This document shows, piece by piece, positions 18,899 through 28,096 of a DNA stretch of 64,000 nt. The stretch is from positions 868,001-932,000 of the forward strand of contig NZ_CP147776.1 in NCBI RefSeq assembly GCF_037300705.1, in the 5' to 3' direction. Positions within the stretch are counted from its first letter, which is position 1; each line of letters opens with the position of its first letter. The notes beneath the pieces are model-generated. The model was not told the DNA's origin. It did not search any database and saw only the letters and a list, made by a program, of their open reading frames with translations. Source of the DNA: Massilia sp. W12. GTDB lineage: Bacteria; Pseudomonadota; Gammaproteobacteria; Burkholderiales; Burkholderiaceae_D. The position numbers and the translations under genes were made by a program.

Positions 18899-19324
18899 AT
18901 GAAAACCGGCAACCCCCTTCATTTTGTGTGCGCCGCTCTGGCGCTGTGCGGCGCCTTGCATGCCAATGCGCGCGAACATCTCCTTTCCAATCAAGCCAGC
19001 GATGACAGCATTTACGCCTCCATGATGGTGGTGGGCGGCGCCAGCGTGCTGGCCGGTGGGGCCAGCGAGTTTGTGTTGGAAGCGGTCGAGGCGTCCGGCA
19101 AGGGCGTGCTGCTGATCCTGAAAAGCGCGCTCGATGGTTCACGCGTGAGCGTACGCGCCAGCGCGAAGATCGTGCGCGACGCTTCGCTGGCCACTGGCGC
19201 CAGTGTGCAAGTGGCGGCGATATCCACCGGCTATGTTTTATTGGCCTCAGGCCGGGTGCTGGGTTTGATTGTGAATGAAAGCGGACAAAGCCTGGTGCAC
19301 CATTCCCATTCCAGAGAGAAATGA
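18899..19324 (+). CDS. Small secreted protein, second of a paralogous pair
   Basis: 141 residues, with ATG 6 bases after GAGGA. The signal peptide probably ends at ANA-RE (about residue 24). The mature part shares with the upstream gene the block ATGASVQVA (ATAASVELV in the other) and the ending SGRVLGLIVNESG then LVHHSHSRE. Its stop overlaps the start of the DUF2145 gene (ATGA at 19321-19324), so the two are translationally coupled. The function is unknown. Confidence 0.77.
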   Translation: MKTGNPLHFVCAALALCGALHANAREHLLSNQASDDSIYASMMVVGGASVLAGGASEFVLEAVEASGKGVLLILKSALDGSRVSVRASAKIVRDASLATGASVQVAAISTGYVLLASGRVLGLIVNESGQSLVHHSHSREK

Positions 19325-20127
19325 TGAACATTTTGCGTCAAAGCTGTTTTGTATTTGCGCTCGGCGCGCTGGTGTTGCACGGCGCGCCGGCGCAGGCCGG
19401 GCGCTCGTGTGAAGAGCGCATGATCAAGGCGGACAGTGCGATCAAGGCCATGGATTTGGCGCAGCGCACTAAAAATGCGCTGGAGGAGGCCAATCCGCGC
19501 TTTGCTTTTATCGCCCGGGTCGGCCAGGATTTATCCAAATACCAGCTGCGTTACAGCCATGCCGGCCTGGTCTGGCGGGATCATCCCAAGGGCCGCTGGC
19601 TGGTGGTGCATGAGTTGAATACCTGCGGTACGGCGCAGTCGGATTTATATGATGAAGGACTGGGCAATTTTTTCCTCGACGATATGTTTGCGTTCGAGAC
19701 CAAGATCCTGATTCCCGGCCCCGAGCTGCAAAACCGTCTGGAAAACCTGTTCGCCAAGCGCAAATCGTATCTGATGCATTGGCCTGACTACAATATGGTG
19801 GCGTATCCCTTTTCCACCAGATATCAGAATTCCAATCAATGGCTGTTAGAGACCTATGCCGCCGCGCATCTGGACAATGTTGGCAGCGAGCCGCGCAAAG
19901 AGGCGCAAGCCTGGCTCAAGCAAAACGGCTATCAGCCCAGCACCTTGCGCATTTCCACCCTGACCCGGCTGGGCGGGCGCATGTTCCGCGCCAATGTGGC
20001 GTTTGACGACCACCCCTTTGACCGCCGCATGGCAGGGCAGATTGACTCGGTGACGGTGGATTCGATGTTTGGCTTTTTCAAGCAGCGCGATCCGGCGGCG
20101 CAGGTGGTGGAGATTAAGTTGCCGTGA
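19321..20127 (+). CDS. DUF2145-family exported protein
   Basis: 268 residues, beginning at the ATG that overlaps the previous stop. A signal peptide ends at about AQA-GR. The segments ARVGQDLSKYQLRYSHAG, ELNTCGTAQSDLYDEGLG and YNMVAYPFSTRYQNSNQW are the conserved blocks I associate with DUF2145. The family is predicted to be periplasmic and its biochemical role is not established to my knowledge. Conserved Cys, His and Asp/Asn residues hint at an enzymatic fold, but that is inference. Coupling to the two small secreted paralogues suggests one functional unit. Confidence 0.87.
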   Translation: MMNILRQSCFVFALGALVLHGAPAQAGRSCEERMIKADSAIKAMDLAQRTKNALEEANPRFAFIARVGQDLSKYQLRYSHAGLVWRDHPKGRWLVVHELNTCGTAQSDLYDEGLGNFFLDDMFAFETKILIPGPELQNRLENLFAKRKSYLMHWPDYNMVAYPFSTRYQNSNQWLLETYAAAHLDNVGSEPRKEAQAWLKQNGYQPSTLRISTLTRLGGRMFRANVAFDDHPFDRRMAGQIDSVTVDSMFGFFKQRDPAAQVVEIKLP

Positions 20128-20133
20128 GGCATG

Positions 20134-20562
20134 TCACAGGCTTTGGGTAGCAAAGACAAGCGCACAGCTCGCCGGCGTGTGCGTATGGATGTGCAGGGAT
20201 TGTGCGATTTTCAGGATGAAGCTGCGGTTAGCCTTGAACCCCTTTTTTTGATGGCAAAAGGAAGCGCCTACCCATGCCGCCACCAGTTCATTAAACAGCA
20301 GATGCGCATCGTGATGTTTGGTGGAGGCTGGCAGGGCGACCGGTTTGCCTTGGCTGATCAGCCAAGTGGCGATGCCGGCCTTGATTTCCAGCGGGTCAAG
20401 GAATGTGCAGATTGGGAAGGCATCGCATTCGATCTGAAATCGATCATGCAACCAGTCTATTTTACGTAAATCAGATACTGTTTTTTTGATGTGATGAATC
20501 TTTTGCACGATTTCAATCGCATCAAGAATTTCCTGTTTAAAATCGAGTATCTTTGTCGTCAT
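20134..20562 (-). CDS. Hypothetical protein of a small minus-strand gene pair
   Basis: 142 residues, starting MTTKILDFKQEILDAIEIVQ. The ATG follows the stop of the upstream small gene by 2 bases, suggesting a two-gene operon. No family is recognised. There is no signal peptide; it contains LLFNELVAAWVGASFCHQKKG. Base composition is lower in GC than the flanking genes, a possible sign of transfer. It ends just beyond the DUF2145 stop, so the two genes converge with almost no gap. Confidence 0.55.
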   Translation of the reverse strand: MTTKILDFKQEILDAIEIVQKIHHIKKTVSDLRKIDWLHDRFQIECDAFPICTFLDPLEIKAGIATWLISQGKPVALPASTKHHDAHLLFNELVAAWVGASFCHQKKGFKANRSFILKIAQSLHIHTHTPASCALVFATQSL

Positions 20563-20564
20563 TG

Positions 20565-20765
20565 TCAGGTTTTACTGAGTTCCGCCGCCATCTTTTCAGC
20601 CCAATCCGGCTCTTGTTTGTTTAACTTTTCCAGCAAAGCGCGCATTGCTTCGCTTTTGATTTTGACTTTGCTGTTCCGAATCGTGACGCTCAGCTTTTTT
20701 TTCTCTTTTTCAGCTGGTTCCTGCTGTGGTTTGGTGAGCGAAGGATGTACCGTGTTGTCGCGCAT
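20565..20765 (-). CDS. Small lysine-rich hypothetical protein
   Basis: The ATG at 20765 gives 66 residues (MRDNTVHPSLTKPQQEPAEK at the start); a GTG at 20795 would add 10. AGGG lies about 9 bases upstream of the ATG. The protein is short, charged and Lys/Glu-rich, with KKLSVTIRNSKVKIKSEAM, and has no membrane segment. It is followed after 2 bases by the 142-residue gene. The arrangement resembles small partner-pair modules, but nothing in either protein identifies a toxin or antitoxin. Confidence 0.45.
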   Translation of the reverse strand: MRDNTVHPSLTKPQQEPAEKEKKKLSVTIRNSKVKIKSEAMRALLEKLNKQEPDWAEKMAAELSKT

Positions 20766-20795
20766 TTTTATATGCCCTGTCTTACTCGCACGCAC

Positions 20796-21125
20796 AATAT
20801 TTGAGGCACGGCCTTGTGCTGGCGAATCTGGTTCGTATCCATATCCATGCCTTTTCCCGATATTGCTATGGCTGCAAAAGCATAGTCAATAGCGGTAACG
20901 GCTGAATCCATGCTCTTTTGAACTGCTTGCTTGAGCATGGCATGAGCGCAAGCTTTACGCAGTTCAGAAATACCTGCTCAGGGCGTTCGGAATGCTGGAT
21001 ACTCGCCCTTTGATTTGGCAGGTTGAAAGCTAAAAAAAGTGTAGCACAAAAAAGGCAGTCTGCTCATTTCAGGTGATTTTTTTCAGGTGACAGACAGGAG
21101 GGCGTTGCCCTCCCTCCAACTGCGC
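20796..21125. other. Intergenic region, nothing recognised
   Basis: About 330 bases between the small minus-strand gene pair and the end of the ABC exporter genes. It should contain the promoter of the gene pair on the minus strand. No hairpin with a T-run was seen. Confidence 0.4.
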
Positions 21126-22904
21126 TCACACATCCAACTGCTGCAACAAATACAGCCTCTGATAAATCCCCTGTTCAATTCCCATCAGCTCCTCATGCCG
21201 GCCCTGTTCGGCGATGCGGCCATGGTTGAGCACCACGATTTGATCGGCGTCGCGGATGGTGGAGAGGCGGTGCGCGATGGCGATGATGGTGACTTTGCCG
21301 TGCAGTTGTTGCAAGGCTTTTTGCACGATCTGCTCGGTTTCGCTGTCAATGTGGGCGGTGGCTTCGTCCAGCAGCAAAATGCGCGGTTCGCCGGCCAGCG
21401 CGCGCGCCAGGGAGATCAGTTGCTTTTGTCCGCTGGAAAGGCGGCTGCCGCCTTCGCCCAATGGCGTGTCATAGCCTTGCTCCAAAGCGCAAATGAAATC
21501 ATGCGCATGCGCGGCTTTGGCGGCGGCTTCGATTTGCGCGCGGCTGATGGTGCGGCCCATGGCGATGTTTTCCGCCACGCTGGACGCCAGCAAGAATGGG
21601 TCTTGCGGGGCTAAGCCCAGCTTGCTGCGGAAGGTTTCTTTGCTCAAATCCTGCAGCGCATGTCCGTCCAGCAAAATGCGGCCCTGCTGCGGCTGGTAAA
21701 AGCGCAGCAAGAGCGAAAGCAGGGTCGATTTGCCGCTGCCGGTGTGGCCGACAATGCCAAAAAATTGGCCAGGTTTAATCTCCAGATCCAAGCCATGCAA
21801 GACGGTTTGCTCTTCATTGTAGGCAAAGCGCACTTGCTCCAGGCGCAGGCCGCCGTGTTCGATTTGCGCCTGGCCCTGGCGCTGGTCTTGCGCGGCTTCG
21901 TCGAGCAGGGTGGTGACGCGCGCGCTGGCGATAATCGCTTGCTGCAATTGTGAAAACTGCATCGTGATTTGGATCAGCGGATCAACCACCCGCGAGGTAT
22001 AGCTCAAAAAAGCGTACAACACGCCGACTTCCATTGCGTCCAGCGGGCGGCGGCCAAAGGCGTACAAAATCGCCACCGTCAGCAGGATGTTCAACATGTC
22101 CAGCATCGGGCGCAACATCCAGGCATTGGCGCGCATCTCGCGCATGCGGCTCAAATATTGCTGTTCATTGGCCTGGTGAAAACGCTGGCTGAAGCGCGGC
22201 GCCGCATTACTGGCTTGCAAGACGCTCATGCCGCCGATGGATTCCGCCATTTGCGCATTGATTTCGCTGCGCAATTCGCGCGTGCGGGCGACCGCCGGCG
22301 CGCTCAGTTTTTGATACAGGCGCACAATCACAAGCACCAGCGGGGCTAATAAGAGCACGATCAGCATCAGGCGCCAATCCAGAAACGCCATCGCCACCAT
22401 GGTGCCCAACAGCAAAATGCCGGAATCAAGCAAGACAAACAGCACTTGCACATACAGCGCCTTGACTTGTTCGGTGTCATTCGTCACGCGCGAGACCAGC
22501 TGGCCGGTGATGGCGCGGTCGAAATACGCCATCGGCAGGTGCAAGACATGGGAAAACACTTGCTCGCGCACGCGTTGCACCGAGCGCATCGCCAGGCCGG
22601 CCAGGCGGCGCAACTGCAGATAGCGCAGCAGCGAGGCGAAACTGCCGGCCAGAAATGCGCCCGCCACCAGCCATAAAATCGCTTCAAAATCATGTACCCC
22701 GGGGCGCAGATACTGATCAATCACATGTTTGCCCAGCCACGGCGCCAGCACATCGAAAGCGGTGGCGCAGGCCAGCCACAGCACGGCGGCGTATAAGTGT
22801 TGGCGTTCCGGTTGCGCAGCGCGCACCAATAAGCGCAAGGCGCTCCAGTTGGCGTTCGCTTTATCGCGTGCGCGTTGGCGTTCTTGCCGTTCAGCTTGCC
22901 TCAA
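21126..22904 (-). CDS. mdlB: Multidrug-type ABC exporter half-transporter, MdlB/SmdB-like, consensus ATP site
   Basis: 592 residues with an N-terminal six-helix ABC membrane domain (about 40-330) and a C-terminal nucleotide-binding domain. Walker A is GHTGSGKST, the signature is LSSGQKQ and Walker B is ILLLDEA with the catalytic Glu present. YFDRAITGQLVSRVTNDTEQ is the typical coupling region. The gene starts 14 bases inside the upstream half-transporter gene, so the two probably form a heterodimer. Substrates of MdlAB/SmdAB exporters are drugs or lipids; the actual substrate here is unknown. Confidence 0.9.
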   Translation of the reverse strand: MRQAERQERQRARDKANANWSALRLLVRAAQPERQHLYAAVLWLACATAFDVLAPWLGKHVIDQYLRPGVHDFEAILWLVAGAFLAGSFASLLRYLQLRRLAGLAMRSVQRVREQVFSHVLHLPMAYFDRAITGQLVSRVTNDTEQVKALYVQVLFVLLDSGILLLGTMVAMAFLDWRLMLIVLLLAPLVLVIVRLYQKLSAPAVARTRELRSEINAQMAESIGGMSVLQASNAAPRFSQRFHQANEQQYLSRMREMRANAWMLRPMLDMLNILLTVAILYAFGRRPLDAMEVGVLYAFLSYTSRVVDPLIQITMQFSQLQQAIIASARVTTLLDEAAQDQRQGQAQIEHGGLRLEQVRFAYNEEQTVLHGLDLEIKPGQFFGIVGHTGSGKSTLLSLLLRFYQPQQGRILLDGHALQDLSKETFRSKLGLAPQDPFLLASSVAENIAMGRTISRAQIEAAAKAAHAHDFICALEQGYDTPLGEGGSRLSSGQKQLISLARALAGEPRILLLDEATAHIDSETEQIVQKALQQLHGKVTIIAIAHRLSTIRDADQIVVLNHGRIAEQGRHEELMGIEQGIYQRLYLLQQLDV

Positions 22905-24642
22905 GACTGGCCTCCAATTGCTGATAACGCCATTGGCTGGCGTACCAGCCGTTCAATTCCAGCAATTGCTGGTGCGTTCCCTGTTCGATGATATGGCCTT
23001 CGCGCAAGACCAGAATATGGTCGGCGTTGACCACGGCGCTCAAGCGGTGGCTGGCCACCGCCACCATTTTGTCTGGCTGCGCGGCGCGCATTTCCTGCAG
23101 ATGTTGCAAGATGCGGGTTTCGGTGCCGGTATCGACGGCGGATAAGGCGTCGTCCAGCAAGAGCAGGCGGCTGTCGGCCAAGAGCGCCCGCGCCAAGGCC
23201 ACACGCTGGCGCTGACCGCCGGATAAAGTCAGGCCGCGCTCGCCGACTTCGGTTTGGTAGGCATGCGGAAAGCGCGCGATGTCTTCATCAATCGCCGCCA
23301 GTTGCGCGACTCTGCGAACCTCTTCAATATCCGCTTGCGGCTTGGCCAGGGCGATATTCTCAGCCAGGGTGGCGGAGAATAAAAACGATTCCTGCGGCAC
23401 CCAGCTGCTGGCCTGGCGCAGCGTGTCCAGGCTGTAGTGCGCCAGTTCCGCATCGCCCCAGACAATGCGCCCGCTGTCCGGCGAATATTGGCGCAGCAAG
23501 AGGCGGATCAGGGTTGATTTTCCGCTGCCGGTGGGGCCGACCAGACCCAGGGTTTGCCCCGGTTGCAAGGTGAAGCTGATGTCGTGCAAGGCCGTTTGCG
23601 CAGCTTGCGGATAGCGGTAGGACAGCTGTTGCACTTGCAGCGCGCCTCGCGGCGCGACAGTCAGCTGGCCTTGATCGGCAATATCCGGCGGCGCGGACAA
23701 CACCGGCCACAGCCGGCCCAGAGCGGCGCGCGCGCGTTCAATCAAAGCCAGCACCCAGCCGGCGGCGAACATCGGCCAGATCAATTGGCCCAGATACATG
23801 CTGAAACTGGTGAGCTGGCCGATACTCAATTCGCCCTGCAAAATCAGCCAGGAGCCAAGACCCAGGGTGGCGGCGATGGCCGCCGCCAAGGTGATGCCGA
23901 CCGCAGGTTCATACGCCGCTTCCCAGCGCTGCGCGTCATAGCTGGCTTGCGCCGCTTCACCGGCGTGTTGCGAAAATTCGCCGGCGCAATGCTGCTCCAG
24001 CCCCAGCGCGCGCACATTGCGCACCCCGGCCAGACTTTGTTGCACATGGTCGTTTAAATTGCCGAAGGCGCGCAGGGCGCGTGTTGAAGCTTCGTGAATG
24101 TGTTCTGAGATATACCAGAAGGCCCAGGCCATCAGCGGGAAGGGCAGCAGGGCGACCAGACCCAGGCGCCAATCCACCCCCAGCACCATCATCGCCACCA
24201 CCAGAATCAGGGTCAGGCTGCCATCAAACGCCGCCAGCATGGCTTCGCCTGCCGCCATTTCAATCGCGTCGATATCATTGGTGGCCAGCGCCATCAAATC
24301 GCCGGTGCGGTGCTGATTGTAAAAACCGGGGCCGTGCAACATCAGGCGCTGATATAAGCGGGTGCGCAATTCCTGGCCCAGACGATACGCCACCGCGAAT
24401 AATTGCAAACGCCAGCCGACCCGGCACAGATAAATTGTGACGGCAATCGCCAGCAATTGCGCCAGTTCCAGCATTAATTCTGTGCTGCTGATGCGTTGCG
24501 CGGCAAGCGCGTCAACCAGATGGCCGACTTTGCGCGGCACCAGCACGGTCAGCACGGCAATGCTGGCCAGCAGGAAGGCGGAGATGAGATAGGCGCGCTT
24601 ATGGCGCAGCACGAATTCGCCAAGCAGGCGGCTTAGGGTCAT
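22891..24642 (-). CDS. mdlA: Multidrug-type ABC exporter half-transporter, MdlA/SmdA-like, degenerate ATP site
   Basis: 583 residues: membrane domain (about 15-310), then a nucleotide-binding domain with Walker A GPTGSGKST, signature LSGGQRQ and Walker B LLLLDDALS. The residue after the Walker B Asp is Asp instead of Glu, so this site should hydrolyse ATP poorly. Such asymmetry is usual in heterodimeric ABC exporters, with the partner (downstream gene) carrying the consensus Glu. The ATG at 24642 begins MTLSRLLGEFVLRHK. It is first in a two-gene operon. Confidence 0.9.
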   Translation of the reverse strand: MTLSRLLGEFVLRHKRAYLISAFLLASIAVLTVLVPRKVGHLVDALAAQRISSTELMLELAQLLAIAVTIYLCRVGWRLQLFAVAYRLGQELRTRLYQRLMLHGPGFYNQHRTGDLMALATNDIDAIEMAAGEAMLAAFDGSLTLILVVAMMVLGVDWRLGLVALLPFPLMAWAFWYISEHIHEASTRALRAFGNLNDHVQQSLAGVRNVRALGLEQHCAGEFSQHAGEAAQASYDAQRWEAAYEPAVGITLAAAIAATLGLGSWLILQGELSIGQLTSFSMYLGQLIWPMFAAGWVLALIERARAALGRLWPVLSAPPDIADQGQLTVAPRGALQVQQLSYRYPQAAQTALHDISFTLQPGQTLGLVGPTGSGKSTLIRLLLRQYSPDSGRIVWGDAELAHYSLDTLRQASSWVPQESFLFSATLAENIALAKPQADIEEVRRVAQLAAIDEDIARFPHAYQTEVGERGLTLSGGQRQRVALARALLADSRLLLLDDALSAVDTGTETRILQHLQEMRAAQPDKMVAVASHRLSAVVNADHILVLREGHIIEQGTHQQLLELNGWYASQWRYQQLEASLEAS

Positions 24643-24746
24643 GCGGGGGCCTCTTTAGCTATGGCGCCGGGGGACGTATTGCCACCCGGCAAACCATCAA
24701 GTTTAGCGATGTTCCAAGACTCCCGCAATGAATCGGCGAGGCGGGA

Positions 24747-25610
24747 TTACTCTTGCAGGGTTTCCGGAGTGGCTGCGTTTTCCAGATTCTCGACCACGGC
24801 GCTGACAGTGGCGTCAGTGATCTGGCTGTTGACGGCGACGGCGGGCGGGGCCGCGCTTTCCACTGGGGCGCTGGCCGGGGCGGCGGCTTTTTTAGCCGGC
24901 TTGGCCGCTTTTCCGGCTTTTGCCGGCGTGACTGCTTGCGGCTCAAGCTTGGCCGGCTTGGCTGCTTTCGGCGCTTTTGCCTTCGCCGGTTTGGCTGCCG
25001 CCGGCTTGATGCTGGGCGCTTCCGGCAAATGGGCCGGGAAGTGTTGTGCTGCGGCTTTTAAGACTGGATTGCTGTCGGCGGCTTTTTTCACCTGGCGCGC
25101 CACTTTCGCTGCTGCGCGCTCGACATTTTCGACGGCATCCTCGACGCTGTCTTCCAGCGCTTCGACAGCCTCATCCACCGCCTTGACCACGGCTTTTTCA
25201 AATTTGCGTCCGGCTTCCTGCGCCACTTGCAGCAGGCCGGTTTCAAATTTGCCGGCGTGTTTGCTGGCGGCTTTCATGACTTCATTGCCGGTTTCGCTGG
25301 CGATCTGGCCCATTTTCGCGCCATAGTTCAACAATGCCTGCCATTCCGGCTGCAGATGATCCAGGCTTTTCAGCAGCACATCTTGCGGTTGTTTGGATTG
25401 AATCAGTTTCTGCGTCAAGTCATGCGCTTTTTGCAGTTGCGCGCGCCCGGTGTTCAGGCTCAGATCCAGCATGCGCTGGGCGCCGTGCAGGGCGTGGTTG
25501 CTGACATCTTCAAACAGATTGACTTGATTTAAGAATTGGGCTTGCCATTGGTCTTGCACTTTATGGTGCAGGCGTTGCTCGCCGGCGAAAGGATTGCTGT
25601 AAGAAAACAC
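24747..25610 (-). CDS. Phasin-family protein with lysine/alanine/proline-rich tail
   Basis: A 287-residue protein from a GTG start at 25610, chosen because GAGGAG lies 7 bases upstream; no ATG in frame has a comparable site. The N-terminal 170 residues are helical and amphipathic (FSYSNPFAGEQRLHHKVQDQ onward), as in phasin_2 proteins that coat polyhydroxyalkanoate granules. The tail of about residues 190-250 is made of PAKA/KAAKPA repeats resembling histone H1-like and PhaF/PhaM-type DNA-binding tails. A role linking storage granules to the nucleoid is plausible but inferred. No pha biosynthesis gene is visible in the window. Confidence 0.8.
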   Translation of the reverse strand: MFSYSNPFAGEQRLHHKVQDQWQAQFLNQVNLFEDVSNHALHGAQRMLDLSLNTGRAQLQKAHDLTQKLIQSKQPQDVLLKSLDHLQPEWQALLNYGAKMGQIASETGNEVMKAASKHAGKFETGLLQVAQEAGRKFEKAVVKAVDEAVEALEDSVEDAVENVERAAAKVARQVKKAADSNPVLKAAAQHFPAHLPEAPSIKPAAAKPAKAKAPKAAKPAKLEPQAVTPAKAGKAAKPAKKAAAPASAPVESAAPPAVAVNSQITDATVSAVVENLENAATPETLQE

Positions 25611-25797
25611 GTGATTCTCCTCATCTGCAGGAAAGAAGGCGCTGCCATGGCTGTCGGCAGCCGGGCGCAGTGCGATGGTGCACTGCAATATCGGCATTGT
25701 AGCGGGTTTTGCCGTGCTTGCCGGCTTAAATAATGCGCAGCAAAGCGATTTTTTTCAATGAAGAGGATTGCGGGGAAAATTCTTGCTGCAAAGCAAA

Positions 25798-25822
25798 AGA
25801 GCGGCTTGCGCCGCTCTCTTTC
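25798..25822 (-). terminator. Probable Rho-independent terminator of sodB
   Basis: AGAGCGGC (25798-25805) and GCCGCTCT (25810-25817) form a perfect 8-base stem with a 4-base loop, just after the sodB stop. Read on the minus strand it is followed by CTTTTGCTTT, a moderate T-run. Confidence 0.7.
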
Positions 25823-25836
25823 AGTCATATGCCGGT

Positions 25837-26418
25837 TTAAGCAAAATTGGCGGCGGCAAAATCCCAGTTCACCAGATTGCCCAGGAAGGTTTCCACATAC
25901 TTGGCGCGCAGATTGCGGAAGTCGATGTAGTAAGCGTGTTCCCACAGATCGCAGGTGATCAGCGGCACATCCGCCGTGGTCAGCGGGGTGGCGGCGTTGG
26001 AGGTGTTGACGATATCCACCGAGCCGTCAGCTTTTTTCACCAGCCAAGTCCAGCTGGAGCCGAAATTACCCACGCAAGCTTTGGTGAATTCGGCTTTGAA
26101 ATTGTCATACGAACCCCATTTTGCGTTGATCGCATCGGCCAAGGCGCCAGTCGGTGCGCCGCCGCCGTTGGGTTTCATGCTGTTCCAGTAGAAAGTGTGA
26201 TTCCAGATTTGCGCAGCATTATTGAAGATGCCGCCGGAGGATTTCTTGACGATTTCTTCCAGGCTGGCGTTTTCAAACTCGGTGCCCTTGATCAGGTTGT
26301 TCAGATTGGTGGCATAAGCCTGATGATGCTTGCCATAGTGAAATTCCAGGGTTTCCTGGCTGATGTGCGGAGCCAGTGCTTGCATATCATACGGCAGGGC
26401 GGGCAGAGTATGTTCCAT
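25837..26418 (-). CDS. sodB: Iron superoxide dismutase
   Basis: 193 residues, the usual length. It converts superoxide to oxygen and hydrogen peroxide in the cytoplasm. The metal ligands are all present: His27, His74, Asp157 and His161 (DLWEHAYY). [10 protein letters not shown] and the absence of Mn-SOD-specific residues suggest the iron type. It is flanked by the phasin gene and xseA, all on the minus strand, with its own terminator downstream. AGAGGAAA precedes the ATG. Confidence 0.97.
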   Translation of the reverse strand: MEHTLPALPYDMQALAPHISQETLEFHYGKHHQAYATNLNNLIKGTEFENASLEEIVKKSSGGIFNNAAQIWNHTFYWNSMKPNGGGAPTGALADAINAKWGSYDNFKAEFTKACVGNFGSSWTWLVKKADGSVDIVNTSNAATPLTTADVPLITCDLWEHAYYIDFRNLRAKYVETFLGNLVNWDFAAANFA

Positions 26419-26584
26419 ATTTTCCTCTCGTTGGGTGAATGAAGCGCCTTACGGTAGCGGCAGGCTTGCCCGGGCAAGCCGCGCAACTTCCAAATGAGGC
26501 GCATATTGTATGCCGGTTGCCGCCGATGCGCAGACTTGTGCGCAAATACCCGCAACGCGCTTGCGGGTATTCGTGGCGACAGAC

Positions 26585-27976
26585 TTATTCCGGGGTCGCG
26601 CCGGCGCGTTTGCGGCTGGCCCGTTTTTTGCCCCCATCCTGTCCCAGCGGCGGATGCGGCTTGCTGCTGGCAAGCTCGAAGCGGGCCGAACTTTGCGCTG
26701 TGTGCAAAATCAGGCCGGCTCCCGGCCCCAGGCTGGCGGCGTCGCGCACCAGCGCGCCGGCCTCATCCTGCGCAATCGCATAGCCGCGCGCTAAGGTGCG
26801 CGCCGGATTGAGCATATCCAACTGCGCTTTGAGCATCGCCAATTGCTGTGCGGCGTGTTGTTGCCGCAGGTTTTGCGCACGCACCATGCGTTGCTGCAAT
26901 TGTTGCAAATATTGTTGCCCGGCACGGCTCGACGGCAGGCAGTATGTCAGACGGGTTTGCTGTTGCTGCAAACGGTGGCGCGCGGCTTGCGCCCGGCGGC
27001 TCCAGGCGGCCTGCATGCGCTGTTGCAAAGACTGCAATTCCAGACGCAGGCGCGCCAGCCGCTGTTGCGGCCCTTCCAGACGGCGCGTCAGCAGATCAAG
27101 GCGTTGCGCCTGTTCGCGCCAGTGGCGATGTTGCAGGGTTTGCAGGCGGCGCGCCGCGCCTTGCAGGACTTGCAACCACTCAGTGCGGCTGCGCGCCGCC
27201 AATTCCGCTGCAGCGGTGGGCGTGGGCGCGCGCAAGTCGGCGACAAAATCGGCAATCGTGAAATCAGTTTCGTGGCCAATTCCGGCAATCATCGGCAGGC
27301 GGCGGGCGGCAATCGCGCGCGCCACCACTTCCTCATTGAAACTCCATAAATCTTCAATACTGCCGCCGCCGCGCACCAGCAGCAGCAGGTCACACTCGGC
27401 GCGCGCATTGGCGGTAGCGATCATCTGCGCGATTTTCTCGCCCGCCCCGGCCCCTTGCACCGGGATCGGGTAAATGATCAGGCGCACATGCGGCGCGCGC
27501 CGCGCGAATGCGCTCAACACGTCTTGCAGCGCGGCTGCCTGCAGGCTGGTCAAAATGCCGATGGTGCGCGCAAACAGCGGCAGCGCCAGCTTACGCTCCG
27601 GGGCAAATAAACCTTCGTGCTCCAATTGCGCTTTCAAACGCAAAAACTGCTCATACAAATCGCCCACGCCGGCGCGCCGGATCGCTTCCACATTTAATTG
27701 ATAGTCGCCGCGCGGCGCATACAGCGAGACCTGGGCGCGCACTTCCACCTTATCGCCTTCGCGCGGCGTAAACGAGGCATATTGGGCGCGCCCCTTGAAC
27801 ATCACCGCGCGCACCTGCGCTTGCTCATCCTTGAGCGTGAAATACCAGTGGCCGGAGGCGGCCCGCACCATATTTGAGACTTCGCCGGCCACCCAGCACA
27901 GTGGAATATGCATTTCCAACAGCCGCGCCACGCTTTGATTTAACAGGCTGACGCTGAAGATTTTTTTATTGTCCAT
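26585..27976 (-). CDS. xseA: Exodeoxyribonuclease VII large subunit
   Basis: From ATG at 27976 (MDNKKIFSVSLLNQSVARLL) the product has 463 residues; an ATG 42 bases upstream is possible but less likely. The N-terminal OB fold (HWYFTLKDEQAQVRAVMFKG) is followed by the catalytic domain with GRGGGS-like LVRGGGSIEDLWSFNEE and GIGHETDFTIADFVADLRAPTPTAAAE, then a long coiled coil (about 260-400). XseA with XseB degrades single-stranded DNA to oligonucleotides. The C-terminal 35 residues are basic. The gene begins next to a cluster of DnaA-box-like sites (28011 onward). xseB is not in the window. Confidence 0.96.
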   Translation of the reverse strand: MDNKKIFSVSLLNQSVARLLEMHIPLCWVAGEVSNMVRAASGHWYFTLKDEQAQVRAVMFKGRAQYASFTPREGDKVEVRAQVSLYAPRGDYQLNVEAIRRAGVGDLYEQFLRLKAQLEHEGLFAPERKLALPLFARTIGILTSLQAAALQDVLSAFARRAPHVRLIIYPIPVQGAGAGEKIAQMIATANARAECDLLLLVRGGGSIEDLWSFNEEVVARAIAARRLPMIAGIGHETDFTIADFVADLRAPTPTAAAELAARSRTEWLQVLQGAARRLQTLQHRHWREQAQRLDLLTRRLEGPQQRLARLRLELQSLQQRMQAAWSRRAQAARHRLQQQQTRLTYCLPSSRAGQQYLQQLQQRMVRAQNLRQQHAAQQLAMLKAQLDMLNPARTLARGYAIAQDEAGALVRDAASLGPGAGLILHTAQSSARFELASSKPHPPLGQDGGKKRASRKRAGATPE

Positions 27977-28010
27977 GGTGTTTCCGTTCAGAAAAGGGCG
28001 CGCGGGCGGC

Positions 28011-28019
28011 TTATCCACA
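28011..28019 (+). promoter_or_regulatory. Perfect DnaA-box-like nonamer TTATCCACA
   Basis: Exact match to the high-affinity box TTATCCACA, 35 bases upstream of the xseA start codon. Confidence 0.65.
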
Positions 28020-28096
28020 GCCGGCGCAAGGCGCGCCCGCAGGCTGTGGATTTTGCCATATAATTGTCATATTTCACTGTATGAAATCACAGTATT

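Noticed and set aside
20131..20892. Plus-strand open frames opposite the small gene pair
   Set aside because: The minus-strand frames have better spacing (2-base gap), a plausible start and more protein-like composition.
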